A stretch of DNA of 64,000 bases from Leucobacter sp. L43. Lineage in GTDB: Bacteria > Actinomycetota > Actinomycetes > Actinomycetales > Microbacteriaceae. Location of the stretch: the NCBI RefSeq assembly GCF_016597785.1, contig NZ_JAENJG010000001.1, positions 1,116,001 through 1,180,000 of the forward strand. Reading direction: 5' to 3'. Shown here in pieces: positions 39,454 through 49,445 of the stretch. The notes under the pieces were generated by a model, which was given only the letters and a program-made list of their open reading frames with translations, was not told the origin of the DNA and did not search any database. Within the stretch, counting starts at the first letter, position 1. Every line of letters starts with the position of its first letter. A program made the position numbers and the translations under genes.

Positions 39454-40215
39454 TTAGCCGAAGCGAACCACCGTCAGGCCCGACTCGCCGCCAGGAGCGA
39501 TCGGCCCGATGCGGGTGGTGCCACCCCATCCGCCGTGCACGGCCTGGCCGTTGCCGATGTAGACGCCGACGTGCTGGCCCGGGAACACGAGGATGTCGCC
39601 GGGGGCGTAGTTGCCGCTTCCCACGATCGTTCCGCCGAGCGCGGTGTACTCGTGCACCTGCGTACCGAGGTCACCAGCAGGGATACCGACAGCGCGCAGC
39701 GACTTCTCCACGAGCGCGGTGCAGTCCTGGTTCACACCGAGCTGCGCGAGCGCTGCATCGACGATGCCCTGTGCGCCGCTTCCGGCAGGAACGTCGCCGC
39801 CCTGGGGAGCGGAGGGGTCCGGAGCCGAAGCTCCTGCGGCACCCGCGGGGGCGGCTGCGGCGTTCTGGGCAGCGGCGCGATCCGCTGCCTCCTGCTTCGC
39901 CTTCGCCTCGTCTTCAGCCTTCTTGGCTGCGGCTGCCTCTTCGGCGGTCGCTGCCTCGTCGCTGCCGGCGGGCGTCTCGCCCACGGCTACGACGGTCTCG
40001 GCATTGTTCGTCTGCAGCGTCTGCGCGGCGAGGAACCCGTCGGGGAGCCCCTCGGGTGCCGGGCTCGTCGCATATGCCGGAAGCGAGAAGGTGCCGACCA
40101 TGCCCAGGCTCAGTGCTGCTGCGCCGGCCATCTGTACGATCCGCTTCGCTCGCGACGGGGTCCGTCCGACGAGCTCGCTCGGAAGCACGACGTCCGTGCT
40201 GGAGTGCTGAGTCAC
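39454..40215 (-). CDS. Secreted NlpC/P60 peptidoglycan endopeptidase
   Basis: Cell-wall hydrolase of 253 residues. A long signal peptide (basic up to residue 24, hydrophobic 28-48, cleavage near AYATSPA) leads to an Ala/Glu-rich linker (about 80-145) and a C-terminal NlpC/P60 domain with catalytic Cys165 (NQDCTALVEKSLRAVG) and His215 (GQHVGVYIGNGQAVHGGW). GTG start at 40215; the ribosome site (TAAGG) is weak. MtrA-like direct repeats upstream and a terminator downstream mark it as a single regulated gene. Probably acts in cell separation. Confidence 0.85.
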   Translation of the reverse strand: MTQHSSTDVVLPSELVGRTPSRAKRIVQMAGAAALSLGMVGTFSLPAYATSPAPEGLPDGFLAAQTLQTNNAETVVAVGETPAGSDEAATAEEAAAAKKAEDEAKAKQEAADRAAAQNAAAAPAGAAGASAPDPSAPQGGDVPAGSGAQGIVDAALAQLGVNQDCTALVEKSLRAVGIPAGDLGTQVHEYTALGGTIVGSGNYAPGDILVFPGQHVGVYIGNGQAVHGGWGGTTRIGPIAPGGESGLTVVRFG

Positions 40216-40299
40216 GTGTATATCTGCCTTACTGTTGCCAACTGGTGTCTGCGTCAGGTGCAGCCCGTGCGGGCCGCGACCGTTTAAGGGTAACCGAAC

Positions 40300-40326
40300 A
40301 TCACGAATATGTCACGCTCAGGTCAC
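40300..40326 (-). promoter_or_regulatory. Three 11-bp-spaced GTCAC repeats (candidate MtrA box) upstream of the NlpC/P60 gene
   Basis: On the plus strand ATCAC (40300-40304), GTCAC (40311-40315) and GTCAC (40322-40326), all followed by G. Direct GTCAC-type repeats are the reported binding pattern of MtrA, which controls peptidoglycan hydrolase genes in actinobacteria. Confidence 0.5.
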
Positions 40327-40408
40327 GAAACCTTCAAGTACCGCTGAAACGTGCGGCAGTCGGGGCCAATGAGCGACTCACAATAGCTCGACGCCGAGAG
40401 ATCGCGGC

Positions 40409-42563
<2,155 letters not shown>

Positions 42564-42651
42564 CGCCGTCCTTTCGGGTCCACCGTCCAGTTTAGGGCAT
42601 CCTGACCTGGCGGAGCGGGCCGCGAAGCACGCGCTCGATAGAATTGCGCTC

Positions 42652-43770
42652 ATGGCTGACATCACGATTCCCACTGAGCTCCTGCCCGCCGACGGACGAT
42701 TCGGGTGCGGCCCGTCCAAGGTGCGCGACGAGCAGCTCGCCTTCCTCGGTTCGCTGCAGCCCGGAGTTCTCGGTACCTCGCACCGCCAGGCTCCTGTGAA
42801 AGATCTCGTGGGAAGCGTCCGCTCTGGCCTCGCCGATCTGTTCCGCGCGCCGGATGGGTACGAGATCCTGCTCGCGAACGGCGGAGCGACCACGTTCTGG
42901 GATTCGGCAGTGCACTCGCTCATCGAGCACCGCAGCCAGCACCTGACCTTCGGCGAGTTCGGGGCGAAGTTCGCGAAGGCGGCGAGCTCTGCGCCGTTCC
43001 TGGCGGAGCCCGACGTGCGAGCAGCGGATGCCGGTTCGCGATCCACCGCTGAGGCAGTCGCGGGAGTCGACGTGTACGCGTACCCGCACAACGAGACCTC
43101 GACGGGCGTGATGGCCCCGGTGCAGCGAGTGGCGGGCGATCCCGGCGCCCTCACGGTGGTCGATGCGACCAGCGGCGCCGGCGGCATCGATTTCGATGCG
43201 AACGAGCTGGATGTCTACTATTTCTCCCCGCAGAAGAACTTCGCCTCGGATGGAGGAATCTGGTTCGCCCTCGTCTCCCCCGCCGCGATCGAGCGGATCG
43301 AGCGCGTCACGGCGTCAGGCCGGTACATTCCGGAGACCCTCAATCTCGCGGGTGCCATCGAGAACTCGCGGAAGAATCAGACGCTCAACACCCCGGCGCT
43401 CGCGACGCTCGGCATGATGGACGAGCAAGTGCGCTGGATCAACGCCAACGGCGGTCTCGGGTGGGCTGCCGCCCGCACCGCCGAGTCGTCCGGGGTGCTG
43501 TACGAGTGGGCCGACCGCACCTCAGTCGCGACCCCCTTCGTTTCCGATCCGGATCATCGCTCGCAGGTCGTCGTCACGATCGACTTCGATGACACCGTGG
43601 ATGCCGCAGCGATCTCGAGCGCGCTCCGCGCCAATGGCGTGGTGGATACCGAGCCGTACCGCAAGCTGGGGCGCAACCAGCTGCGCATCGCGACGTTCAC
43701 CGCGATCGATCCGGATGATGTGCGCGCGCTCGTCGCATCGATCGATTACGTGCTCGATCGCCTGAGCTGA
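42652..43770 (+). CDS. serC: Phosphoserine aminotransferase
   Basis: PLP enzyme of serine biosynthesis converting 3-phosphohydroxypyruvate to phosphoserine. The 372-residue product resembles the actinobacterial SerC form: GPSKVRDEQLAFLGS, LLGTSHRQAPVKDL-type segment, VDATSGAGGI and the PLP lysine in YYFSPQKNFASDGG, then RYIPETLNLAGAIENSRKNQ. ATG 42652 is 7 nt after TAGAAT (42639-42644): leaderless; a longer frame from 42475 would overlap ideR and start before this promoter. Confidence 0.93.
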   Translation: MADITIPTELLPADGRFGCGPSKVRDEQLAFLGSLQPGVLGTSHRQAPVKDLVGSVRSGLADLFRAPDGYEILLANGGATTFWDSAVHSLIEHRSQHLTFGEFGAKFAKAASSAPFLAEPDVRAADAGSRSTAEAVAGVDVYAYPHNETSTGVMAPVQRVAGDPGALTVVDATSGAGGIDFDANELDVYYFSPQKNFASDGGIWFALVSPAAIERIERVTASGRYIPETLNLAGAIENSRKNQTLNTPALATLGMMDEQVRWINANGGLGWAAARTAESSGVLYEWADRTSVATPFVSDPDHRSQVVVTIDFDDTVDAAAISSALRANGVVDTEPYRKLGRNQLRIATFTAIDPDDVRALVASIDYVLDRLS

Positions 43771-43785
43771 CGCTCGCAGACCGAA

Positions 43786-43816
43786 GGGCCCGGATCAAGG
43801 GGGAGTCTCCGGGCCC
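43786..43816. terminator. Hairpin after serC
   Basis: GGGCCCGG (43786-43793) pairs with CCGGGCCC (43809-43816), loop 15 nt. Confidence 0.5.
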
Positions 43817-44131
43817 GACGGGAAGCGGTGGCCACGATCGCCCCGGCCGAGCCGGTGCAGAATTCGCAGCCGCGAACCCGCTTCTTGTGCGGGGCGCCAG
43901 TGCGGAGGAAGGCCGCGGACGCCCCGGTCTGTGAGTTGCTCGCCGTTGTGTGTGCTGCATCGCATAGCTTCCCCGTTCCGCCCAGCTCCCACGGGCGTCC
44001 GAGTCGGCGTTGACGCGATCTCCTCCCCCTCTGGCAGTGACTCTAGGGAGTGTGGAAGATGAGCGGAACCGGGAGAACTACGTAGTTTTGGGAAGATCTC
44101 CACCTGATCGCATACCGACGCACGCAACGCA
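43817..44131. other. Gene-free stretch between serC and DUF3027
   Basis: No convincing gene. A TAGAGT box (44040-44045, minus strand) could start a transcript of some 230 nt ending at the hairpin 43786-43816, with small frames starting at 43964 and 43960 behind a GGGGAAG site. Their translations are Arg/Pro-rich and unlike known proteins. The best third-position GC moves from one frame to another partway through, which could mean a decayed gene, but I cannot name it. Confidence 0.3.
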
Positions 44132-44166
44132 CGACGCCCTCGACCCGTATCGGGTCGAGGGCGTCG
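44132..44166 (-). terminator. Terminator of the cold-shock/DUF3027 unit
   Basis: Perfect 16-bp stem (44132-44147 with 44151-44166), 3-nt TAT loop, 15 nt after the DUF3027 stop. Confidence 0.85.
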
Positions 44167-44180
44167 CTCACTCAGGCCGA

Positions 44181-44867
44181 CTACTCGTCGTCGTCCTCAT
44201 CATCGTCATCGTCATCGTCGTCGTCTTCGTCATCGTCGGAATCATCATCGTCGTCGACGTCATCGCTGTCCTCATCGAACAGTGCCGTGTCATCGGCATC
44301 GTCGTCGATGTCCTCATCGGAATCGTCGTCGTCAGAATCGTCGTCGTCATCCGAATCGTCGTCGTCGGAATCGTCGTCGACATCCGACTCCGCGTCGTCG
44401 GCGCCGAAGTCACCGTCGTCATCGATGTCGGCGCCATCGAGCTCGTCTTCGAAGTCGCCGTCCAGCTCGTCGCCGGCGTCGTCGAGTTCGTCGCTCTCCG
44501 CATCTGCGGCGCCATCGTCCCCCTGCTTGGCGTGCCCCTCGCGATACTGCGCGAGACGCTCCGACCACGGCACCCAATCAGGAGCGATCACCGAATCCGG
44601 CCCCGGCAGCAATTCGACCTCGAGCACCGTCACCGGCGCGTCCTCGCTCGTGCGCGCGAGGGTCGCCGCCCACCGCCATCCGGGGTAGCCCGCCAGTCGG
44701 CACTCGAAGAACAGCGTGAGCACGTGCGCTTCTTCGACCTCGTGACCGTTGTCGTCGCCGATCGACGCGGGGTCGGTGATCTCGGCGAGCGCAGCGCGCG
44801 CTTGGTCACGCGCGTCGAGGAGCACCGGATCGGGAGCGAGCCCGGACTCCGATTCGGTCTCAGACAT
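44181..44867 (-). CDS. DUF3027 protein with ~100-residue Asp/Ser tail
   Basis: Actinobacterial protein of 228 residues and unknown function. The folded N-terminal part (about 1-110) shows the DUF3027 core (HVLTLFFECRLAGYPGWRWA; APDWVPWSERLAQYREGH). After residue ~115 the sequence is almost only Asp, Glu, Ser and Ala, ending in a run of aspartates: an extremely acidic disordered tail. ATG 44867 overlaps the cold-shock gene by 8 nt; ATG 44876 is an alternative. Co-translation with a nucleic-acid-binding protein makes a DNA-mimic or chaperone tail plausible, though untested. Confidence 0.82.
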   Translation of the reverse strand: MSETESESGLAPDPVLLDARDQARAALAEITDPASIGDDNGHEVEEAHVLTLFFECRLAGYPGWRWAATLARTSEDAPVTVLEVELLPGPDSVIAPDWVPWSERLAQYREGHAKQGDDGAADAESDELDDAGDELDGDFEDELDGADIDDDGDFGADDAESDVDDDSDDDDSDDDDDSDDDDSDEDIDDDADDTALFDEDSDDVDDDDDSDDDEDDDDDDDDDEDDDE

Positions 44868-45237
44868 CGAAATCATCCGCCACTCGTCGCAGCATCGTCG
44901 CGACCTTCCGCGACTGTGCGCGCTCCGGGTACTGCCCGTGCTTCAGGCGTTCGCCGAGACCATCGAGCAGTTTCACGAGATCTTCGATGATCACCGCCAT
45001 CTCGTCGGCCGACTTCCTGCTGCGCTTGGCGAGGCGCGGGGTGTCGAGGACATGCACCGACAGCGCCTGGGGGCCGCGTCGCCCGTCGGCGACGCTGTAC
45101 TCCAGACGTGTGCCCGCCTGGATCTCGGCATCCGCCGGCACGACCGAGGCGTGCAGGTACACCTGAGCGCCATCATCCCCCTGGATGAACCCGAAGCCCT
45201 TGTCTTCGTCGTAGAACCTGACCTTGCCGTTCGGCAT
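44860..45237 (-). CDS. Cold-shock-domain protein with C-terminal extension
   Basis: Nucleic-acid-binding protein of 125 residues. The cold-shock domain (about 1-65) has RNP1 KGFGFIQGDDG and RNP2-like VYLHASVV, and a further 60-residue helical extension (ADEMAVIIEDLVKLLDGLGE) not found in ordinary 67-residue cold-shock proteins. ATG 45237 with ribosome site AAAGGAACGAGG. Overlaps the DUF3027 gene at its end, a pair I recall from other Microbacteriaceae. It may act as an RNA chaperone. Confidence 0.88.
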   Translation of the reverse strand: MPNGKVRFYDEDKGFGFIQGDDGAQVYLHASVVPADAEIQAGTRLEYSVADGRRGPQALSVHVLDTPRLAKRSRKSADEMAVIIEDLVKLLDGLGERLKHGQYPERAQSRKVATMLRRVADDFDV

Positions 45238-45377
45238 GCCTCGTTCCTTTCCGTCTCGTCGAGATGCCCCGCGTTCCGCTCACGCCCGTTCGCGAGCGCG
45301 GGTTCCCGAGCATTCAGCCAATTCTAGCGGGCCATCTTGCCCTCGCGCGGAGGCCGGAACCCGATAAAATGAAGCGG

Positions 45378-45644
45378 ATGTCCACTGAACCCAGCACGCC
45401 GTCGATCCTCGAGCGGATCCTCGCCTACGCGTCCCTTTCCATCATCGGTCTGGCGCTCCTCTCTTTCTTCGCGACCCTGATCGTCGGCCTGAACAATCGC
45501 TTCGCACTTGCGGAGGGGTTGTGGCCGATCGTCTACGGCATCTCGATGATCGGCTTGCCTGTCGGCTTCGTCCTGCTGATCGTCCTGCTGATCCTCACTC
45601 AGCGCCGCCGCCGCACAGAGACCCGAAGGCTCTCCGGCCGTTAG
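45378..45644 (+). CDS. Small two-helix membrane protein
   Basis: Protein of 88 residues with two helices (LAYASLSIIGLALLSFFATL; YGISMIGLPVGFVLLIVLLI) and a basic C-terminus (RRRRTETRRLSGR). ATG 45378 is 7 nt after TAAAAT (45365-45370), a leaderless start; the in-frame ATG 45369 overlaps that box. It ends 13 nt before the helicase-associated gene, with which it is probably cotranscribed. Function unknown; similar multi-pass proteins of this size are frequent in Microbacteriaceae. Confidence 0.72.
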   Translation: MSTEPSTPSILERILAYASLSIIGLALLSFFATLIVGLNNRFALAEGLWPIVYGISMIGLPVGFVLLIVLLILTQRRRRTETRRLSGR

Positions 45645-45657
45645 GTCGGATGCGCTG

Positions 45658-47469
45658 ATGAGCGGCACACTCGCGCTCGCCTCCGCTCTCGCGGAGATGG
45701 ATCGCGACACTCTCGCTGCGCTCGTGCGCAGCCGGCGCCCGCACGCACCCGCGGGCATCACCGATCCCATCGGGCTCGCCTCCGATCTCCTGAAGACGGA
45801 GTCGATCGCGCGAGCTCTGGCTCCGCTCGATCGCGCGAGCCTCGCAGCGGTGCGCGATCCGACTGGCGCCGATGCCGCACTCGTCTCCGAGCTGTCCGGA
45901 ATGGGCCTGCTCGGTCGCGATGGCGGATCCGCCGTCAGTCTGCCCGAAGTCGCCGCTGCACTCAGCGACGCGCTCGACGCAGCGCACGTGGTGATCGACT
46001 CGCTCTCATCCGACCCCTTTCCTGGCGATATCAGCAGCGACGTCGACACCAGCGCCTGGTTCACCTCGGCGCTCACGGCCGTCGGGCAGGCCGCGGAGTG
46101 TCTGCGCACCCTGCGCGACCGCCCCGGCAAGTTGAACCGCTCGGGGAGCATCGCCGTCGCGACGGTCAAGCAGCTGGCGGAATCGACCGGGGTCGAACCC
46201 GACGAGGTGTCGCTCGCACTCGCCGCGCTCATGCGGGCGGGGCTGGTCACCGCGCTCACCGACGACCACCTGCTGATCACCGCCGCCGCCTCGAGCGCAT
46301 GGTTGCACAGCTCGCATGTCGAACGATGGCTCTCCCTCGCGCATGCCGCCGGTTGCAGCATGCCCTCGACGCTGCGCACCGAATGGAACCGAGCAGACCA
46401 GGCGGAGATCGATCTGCGCGCGCTCGCGGCAGGGGTGCCGACGCGGTACCCCCTGTTACCCGCGACCGATCTCACGGCGGTGGACGATTTCGTGCGCGGA
46501 GCCGAATACCTGGGCTTGACGGTCGAAGGGCGCTTCACGAAGGTTGCCGACGCACTCCTCGTCGGAGAAGTCGTCACCTCCGACATTGCGCGCGCAATGC
46601 CAGAGACGGCGACGGGCGTCTACGTGCAACCCGACCTGAGCGTGGTCGTACCCGGCCCGCTGCCGCCGAAGGACGAAGCGGTGCTCGCAGCGCTCGCTCG
46701 CCCCGAGCACATCGGCGTCGCCTCGACCCGGCGGATCAGCGAGGCGTCGATCGCCGAGGCGTACGAGCGGGGCCTCTCGCCGGCCACCGCACGGGAGGCG
46801 TTCACCCGCATCTCGCTCACGGGCATCCCTCAACCCCTCGAGTACCTGCTCGACTCGTTGGGCGAGCGCGTCGGCGGCATCGTCGTCGGCGAGTACGCGG
46901 GTGACGAGGGACGCACGCGCCTCTCCTTCGCGCGGGCGGACGTCGCCGCCACGATCTCCGTGGATCGTGCGCTGCAGCACCTCCAGCTGCAGCGCTCGCG
47001 CGCGTCCGACACGGTGCTGTACTCCCGCCTGAGTGCTGACCATGTGCTCGCCGCGCTCGCCGATGCCCGGTATCACGCGTCTTCGCAGGTGGCAGCACTG
47101 CGAGATGCAGAACCCGCGGAAGTCGGCGCCATCCAGGCTGGTGCGACCGCGTCCGAGGCGGCGGGAGCGACCGCGAGCCGGCGGGCGGGTGCTGGCGAGG
47201 GACCGACGGCCCCGTTCGACGCACTGGTCGAGCGCGTCTTCACCGCTGCGCGCTCCGAGCCGGGCACGGGTGACTTCACCAGGCGACTCGAGCTCGCGAT
47301 CCGCGACCGCAGCCCCGTGCGCGTGACGGCGGAGGCGCGCGGAGAGGTGCGCACGTTCACGTTGCTCCCGGTCTCGGTCAATGCCGGGCGTCTGCGCGCC
47401 GCGGATCAAGCAGCGGGTGTCGAACGCACGCTGCCCGTGAACATGATCACGGCCGTCGAACCGACCTGA
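45658..47469 (+). CDS. Helicase-associated protein (XPB/Ssl2 N-terminal-like domain)
   Basis: Protein of 603 residues similar to mycobacterial Rv0862c, which lies beside the XPB helicase gene there. Helical N-terminal modules (LASALAEMDRDTLAALVRSR) lead to the helicase-associated domain around 310-420, with TGVYVQPDLSVVVPGPLPPK and RISEASIAEAYERGLSPATA, and a C-terminal domain (LELAIRDRSPVRVTAEARGE). No ATPase motifs. It is thought to work with XPB in DNA repair or R-loop processing, but here the XPB gene is 11.8 kb away. ATG 45658 fits the conserved start. Confidence 0.8.
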   Translation: MSGTLALASALAEMDRDTLAALVRSRRPHAPAGITDPIGLASDLLKTESIARALAPLDRASLAAVRDPTGADAALVSELSGMGLLGRDGGSAVSLPEVAAALSDALDAAHVVIDSLSSDPFPGDISSDVDTSAWFTSALTAVGQAAECLRTLRDRPGKLNRSGSIAVATVKQLAESTGVEPDEVSLALAALMRAGLVTALTDDHLLITAAASSAWLHSSHVERWLSLAHAAGCSMPSTLRTEWNRADQAEIDLRALAAGVPTRYPLLPATDLTAVDDFVRGAEYLGLTVEGRFTKVADALLVGEVVTSDIARAMPETATGVYVQPDLSVVVPGPLPPKDEAVLAALARPEHIGVASTRRISEASIAEAYERGLSPATAREAFTRISLTGIPQPLEYLLDSLGERVGGIVVGEYAGDEGRTRLSFARADVAATISVDRALQHLQLQRSRASDTVLYSRLSADHVLAALADARYHASSQVAALRDAEPAEVGAIQAGATASEAAGATASRRAGAGEGPTAPFDALVERVFTAARSEPGTGDFTRRLELAIRDRSPVRVTAEARGEVRTFTLLPVSVNAGRLRAADQAAGVERTLPVNMITAVEPT

Positions 47470-47525
47470 ACCGGCGCCCCGGCCTGATGCTCGCCTGCGC
47501 TGTTGTCTGAGACCGAACGGACTGC

Positions 47526-49445
47526 TCAGATCACCCGATCGTTTCCCCCGTCCACGCTGATGACGGCTCCCGTCGTCGCGTTCATTCCCTGGCAGCAGCT
47601 CAGGACCGCGTCGGCCACCATGGCGCTGGTCACCTCCAGCTGGAGGAGATTCCGTGTGCGGTACTCCGCTTCGCTGAGCCCGTACTGCTCAGCGCGGGCT
47701 CGCAGCAGTTCCGGCGTCCATATCGCCGTGTCGAAGACGGCATCTGGAGCGACCTGATTCACGCGTATGCCGTCCTCGGCCCACTCGAGCGCCGCGACGC
47801 GCGCAAACTGCGCCGCGGCTGCCTTGCTCGCCGAGTACGCTGCCGCTCCCGGACCGGGCGCTGCGACGTTCTTGGTCGAGATGAGTACTGCGCGACCGCC
47901 CCGAGGTGCGGCAGCGAGAGCGGGGTGCGCGGCACGGAACAGGCGCGCAACAGCCGTGGCGTTGATCGCGAGCGCCCGATCCCACACCTCGTCTTGCAGC
48001 TGCGCTATCGGCGCGCTCGGCGGAAAGATGCCTGCTGCGGCGACCACGATGTCGATGCCTCCGAAATCCCGGCTCGCAAGTTCGACTGCCGAATCGATCA
48101 CTTCGGGGTCGCGCACGTCACCGCTCACGGCCCGCCAGGATTCATGCGACCCGTCGAGCTCCCATTCCTCCGCGATATCGATTCCAACGACCGACGCGCC
48201 CGAGGCGAGCAGCGCATTCGCGACAGCACGCCCGATTCCGGAGGCAGCACCGGTGACGAGCGCCACTTCACCGCTCAGTGGGAGGCGCCGTCGCTTCGCG
48301 AGCTTCGCCTGCTCGAGCGTCCAGTACTCGATGTCGAAGCTCTCGGACTCGGAGAGCGACTGAAATCCTCCCCGCCCGTCGGCCGCATCGACGACGTCCA
48401 TCGTATGGAGCACGATATCGCTGACGACGCTGACGTCCCGCGCGGTCTCACCGGCGGCCAGCAGTCCGAGTACCGGATCGAGGACGACGCGGGGGGCGGG
48501 GTCCAGCTCGGTCACCGAGCGCTCCGCACGATCCCGATGGCGGGAGAAGTACTCCCGATACGCAGCACTGTACGCGGCGACATCGCGCCCCACGAGGGGC
48601 GTGCGCTTCGTGTAGATGACGTGTTCCGGCGTCGCAGTCCCACGGGACGCGGCCTCCAAGAGATCCGGGCGACTGCAGAATGATGCGGCGCGCTCCGAGT
48701 CGATCTGCTGCAGGAGCAGCGGGCGTCCGGCAGCACGCGAGATGGCGCTGCGGAGCGAGACGACGTCGGCGACCGCGCCTGCGCGTCCGCGCCGCGATCC
48801 GCGTTCGCCCCAGCGGTCGACGCCGAGCGCGGCCGCTGCGCGGGCGACGAGTGAGCGGTGGCGTTCGAGGGCTGCGTCGGAGTCGTCCGCGAACGTGAAG
48901 AGCCCGTGCTTGCTCAGCACGATCGCGTCGATTCCGGTGAGGTCGCTGTCGGCGACGAGACGGGCGAGCTCGAACCCCGGCTTGACGTACGGCAGCACCA
49001 GCACGCCGTGGCCCAGTGCGGCGGCGACCTCCCCCTCCACGACGTCGCGATCGGTGAGCGCGACGATGGCGTCGGCATGCGAATGGAGGACGACTCGTGC
49101 GGGGAGGTGGGCGTGCAGCAGGGCTTCGATGGACGCCGTCGGGGAATCGGCGTCGAGTGCGGCCTGGCGCAGCTCATTCACCATCGAAGCATCATCGAGC
49201 ACCGGCAGTTGCAGCAGCTGGTGCAGGCGATCGCGGCGCAATCGTGCAAAGCCCGGCCCCTCGATGGTCGCAAGGTCCCAACCGCTGCCCTTGACCAGCA
49301 GCAGCTCGATCATCGCCCCAGTGACATCGGCTCCAACCGTCTTGATGGATGTGTTCCCTCCCCCGTGCAGCACGAACGCCGGGTCACTCCCCAATGCTCG
49401 GCTCACACGGACGATGTCGTCGAGATCACGTTGTTCCTCTGTCAT
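47526..49445 (-). CDS. Class II aldolase / short-chain dehydrogenase fusion
   Basis: Bifunctional enzyme of 639 residues. The N-terminal class II aldolase/adducin domain (about 1-210) has HGGGNTSIK and the zinc ligands HSHAD plus a later LSKHGLFTF; the C-terminal SDR domain (about 395-639) has VTGAASGIGRAVANALLASG and YSASKAA. The same fusion in other bacteria (YuxG/RhaEW type) cleaves rhamnulose-1-phosphate to DHAP plus lactaldehyde and oxidises an aldehyde or alcohol. The start at ATG 49445 overlaps the kinase stop (ATGA); longer frames run through the kinase gene. Last gene of the eight-gene operon. Its substrate would be a ketose-1-phosphate. Confidence 0.85.
   Translation of the reverse strand: MTEEQRDLDDIVRVSRALGSDPAFVLHGGGNTSIKTVGADVTGAMIELLLVKGSGWDLATIEGPGFARLRRDRLHQLLQLPVLDDASMVNELRQAALDADSPTASIEALLHAHLPARVVLHSHADAIVALTDRDVVEGEVAAALGHGVLVLPYVKPGFELARLVADSDLTGIDAIVLSKHGLFTFADDSDAALERHRSLVARAAAALGVDRWGERGSRRGRAGAVADVVSLRSAISRAAGRPLLLQQIDSERAASFCSRPDLLEAASRGTATPEHVIYTKRTPLVGRDVAAYSAAYREYFSRHRDRAERSVTELDPAPRVVLDPVLGLLAAGETARDVSVVSDIVLHTMDVVDAADGRGGFQSLSESESFDIEYWTLEQAKLAKRRRLPLSGEVALVTGAASGIGRAVANALLASGASVVGIDIAEEWELDGSHESWRAVSGDVRDPEVIDSAVELASRDFGGIDIVVAAAGIFPPSAPIAQLQDEVWDRALAINATAVARLFRAAHPALAAAPRGGRAVLISTKNVAAPGPGAAAYSASKAAAAQFARVAALEWAEDGIRVNQVAPDAVFDTAIWTPELLRARAEQYGLSEAEYRTRNLLQLEVTSAMVADAVLSCCQGMNATTGAVISVDGGNDRVI

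Noticed and set aside
40216-40299. Cyclic-di-AMP (ydaO) riboswitch before the NlpC/P60 gene
   Set aside because: Riboswitches of this class often precede such genes, but I could not find its conserved core in this leader.
44181-44420. Microsatellite-like runs of GTC/ATC triplets
   Set aside because: They are the codons of the Asp/Ser tail of DUF3027, in frame, not an independent repeat.
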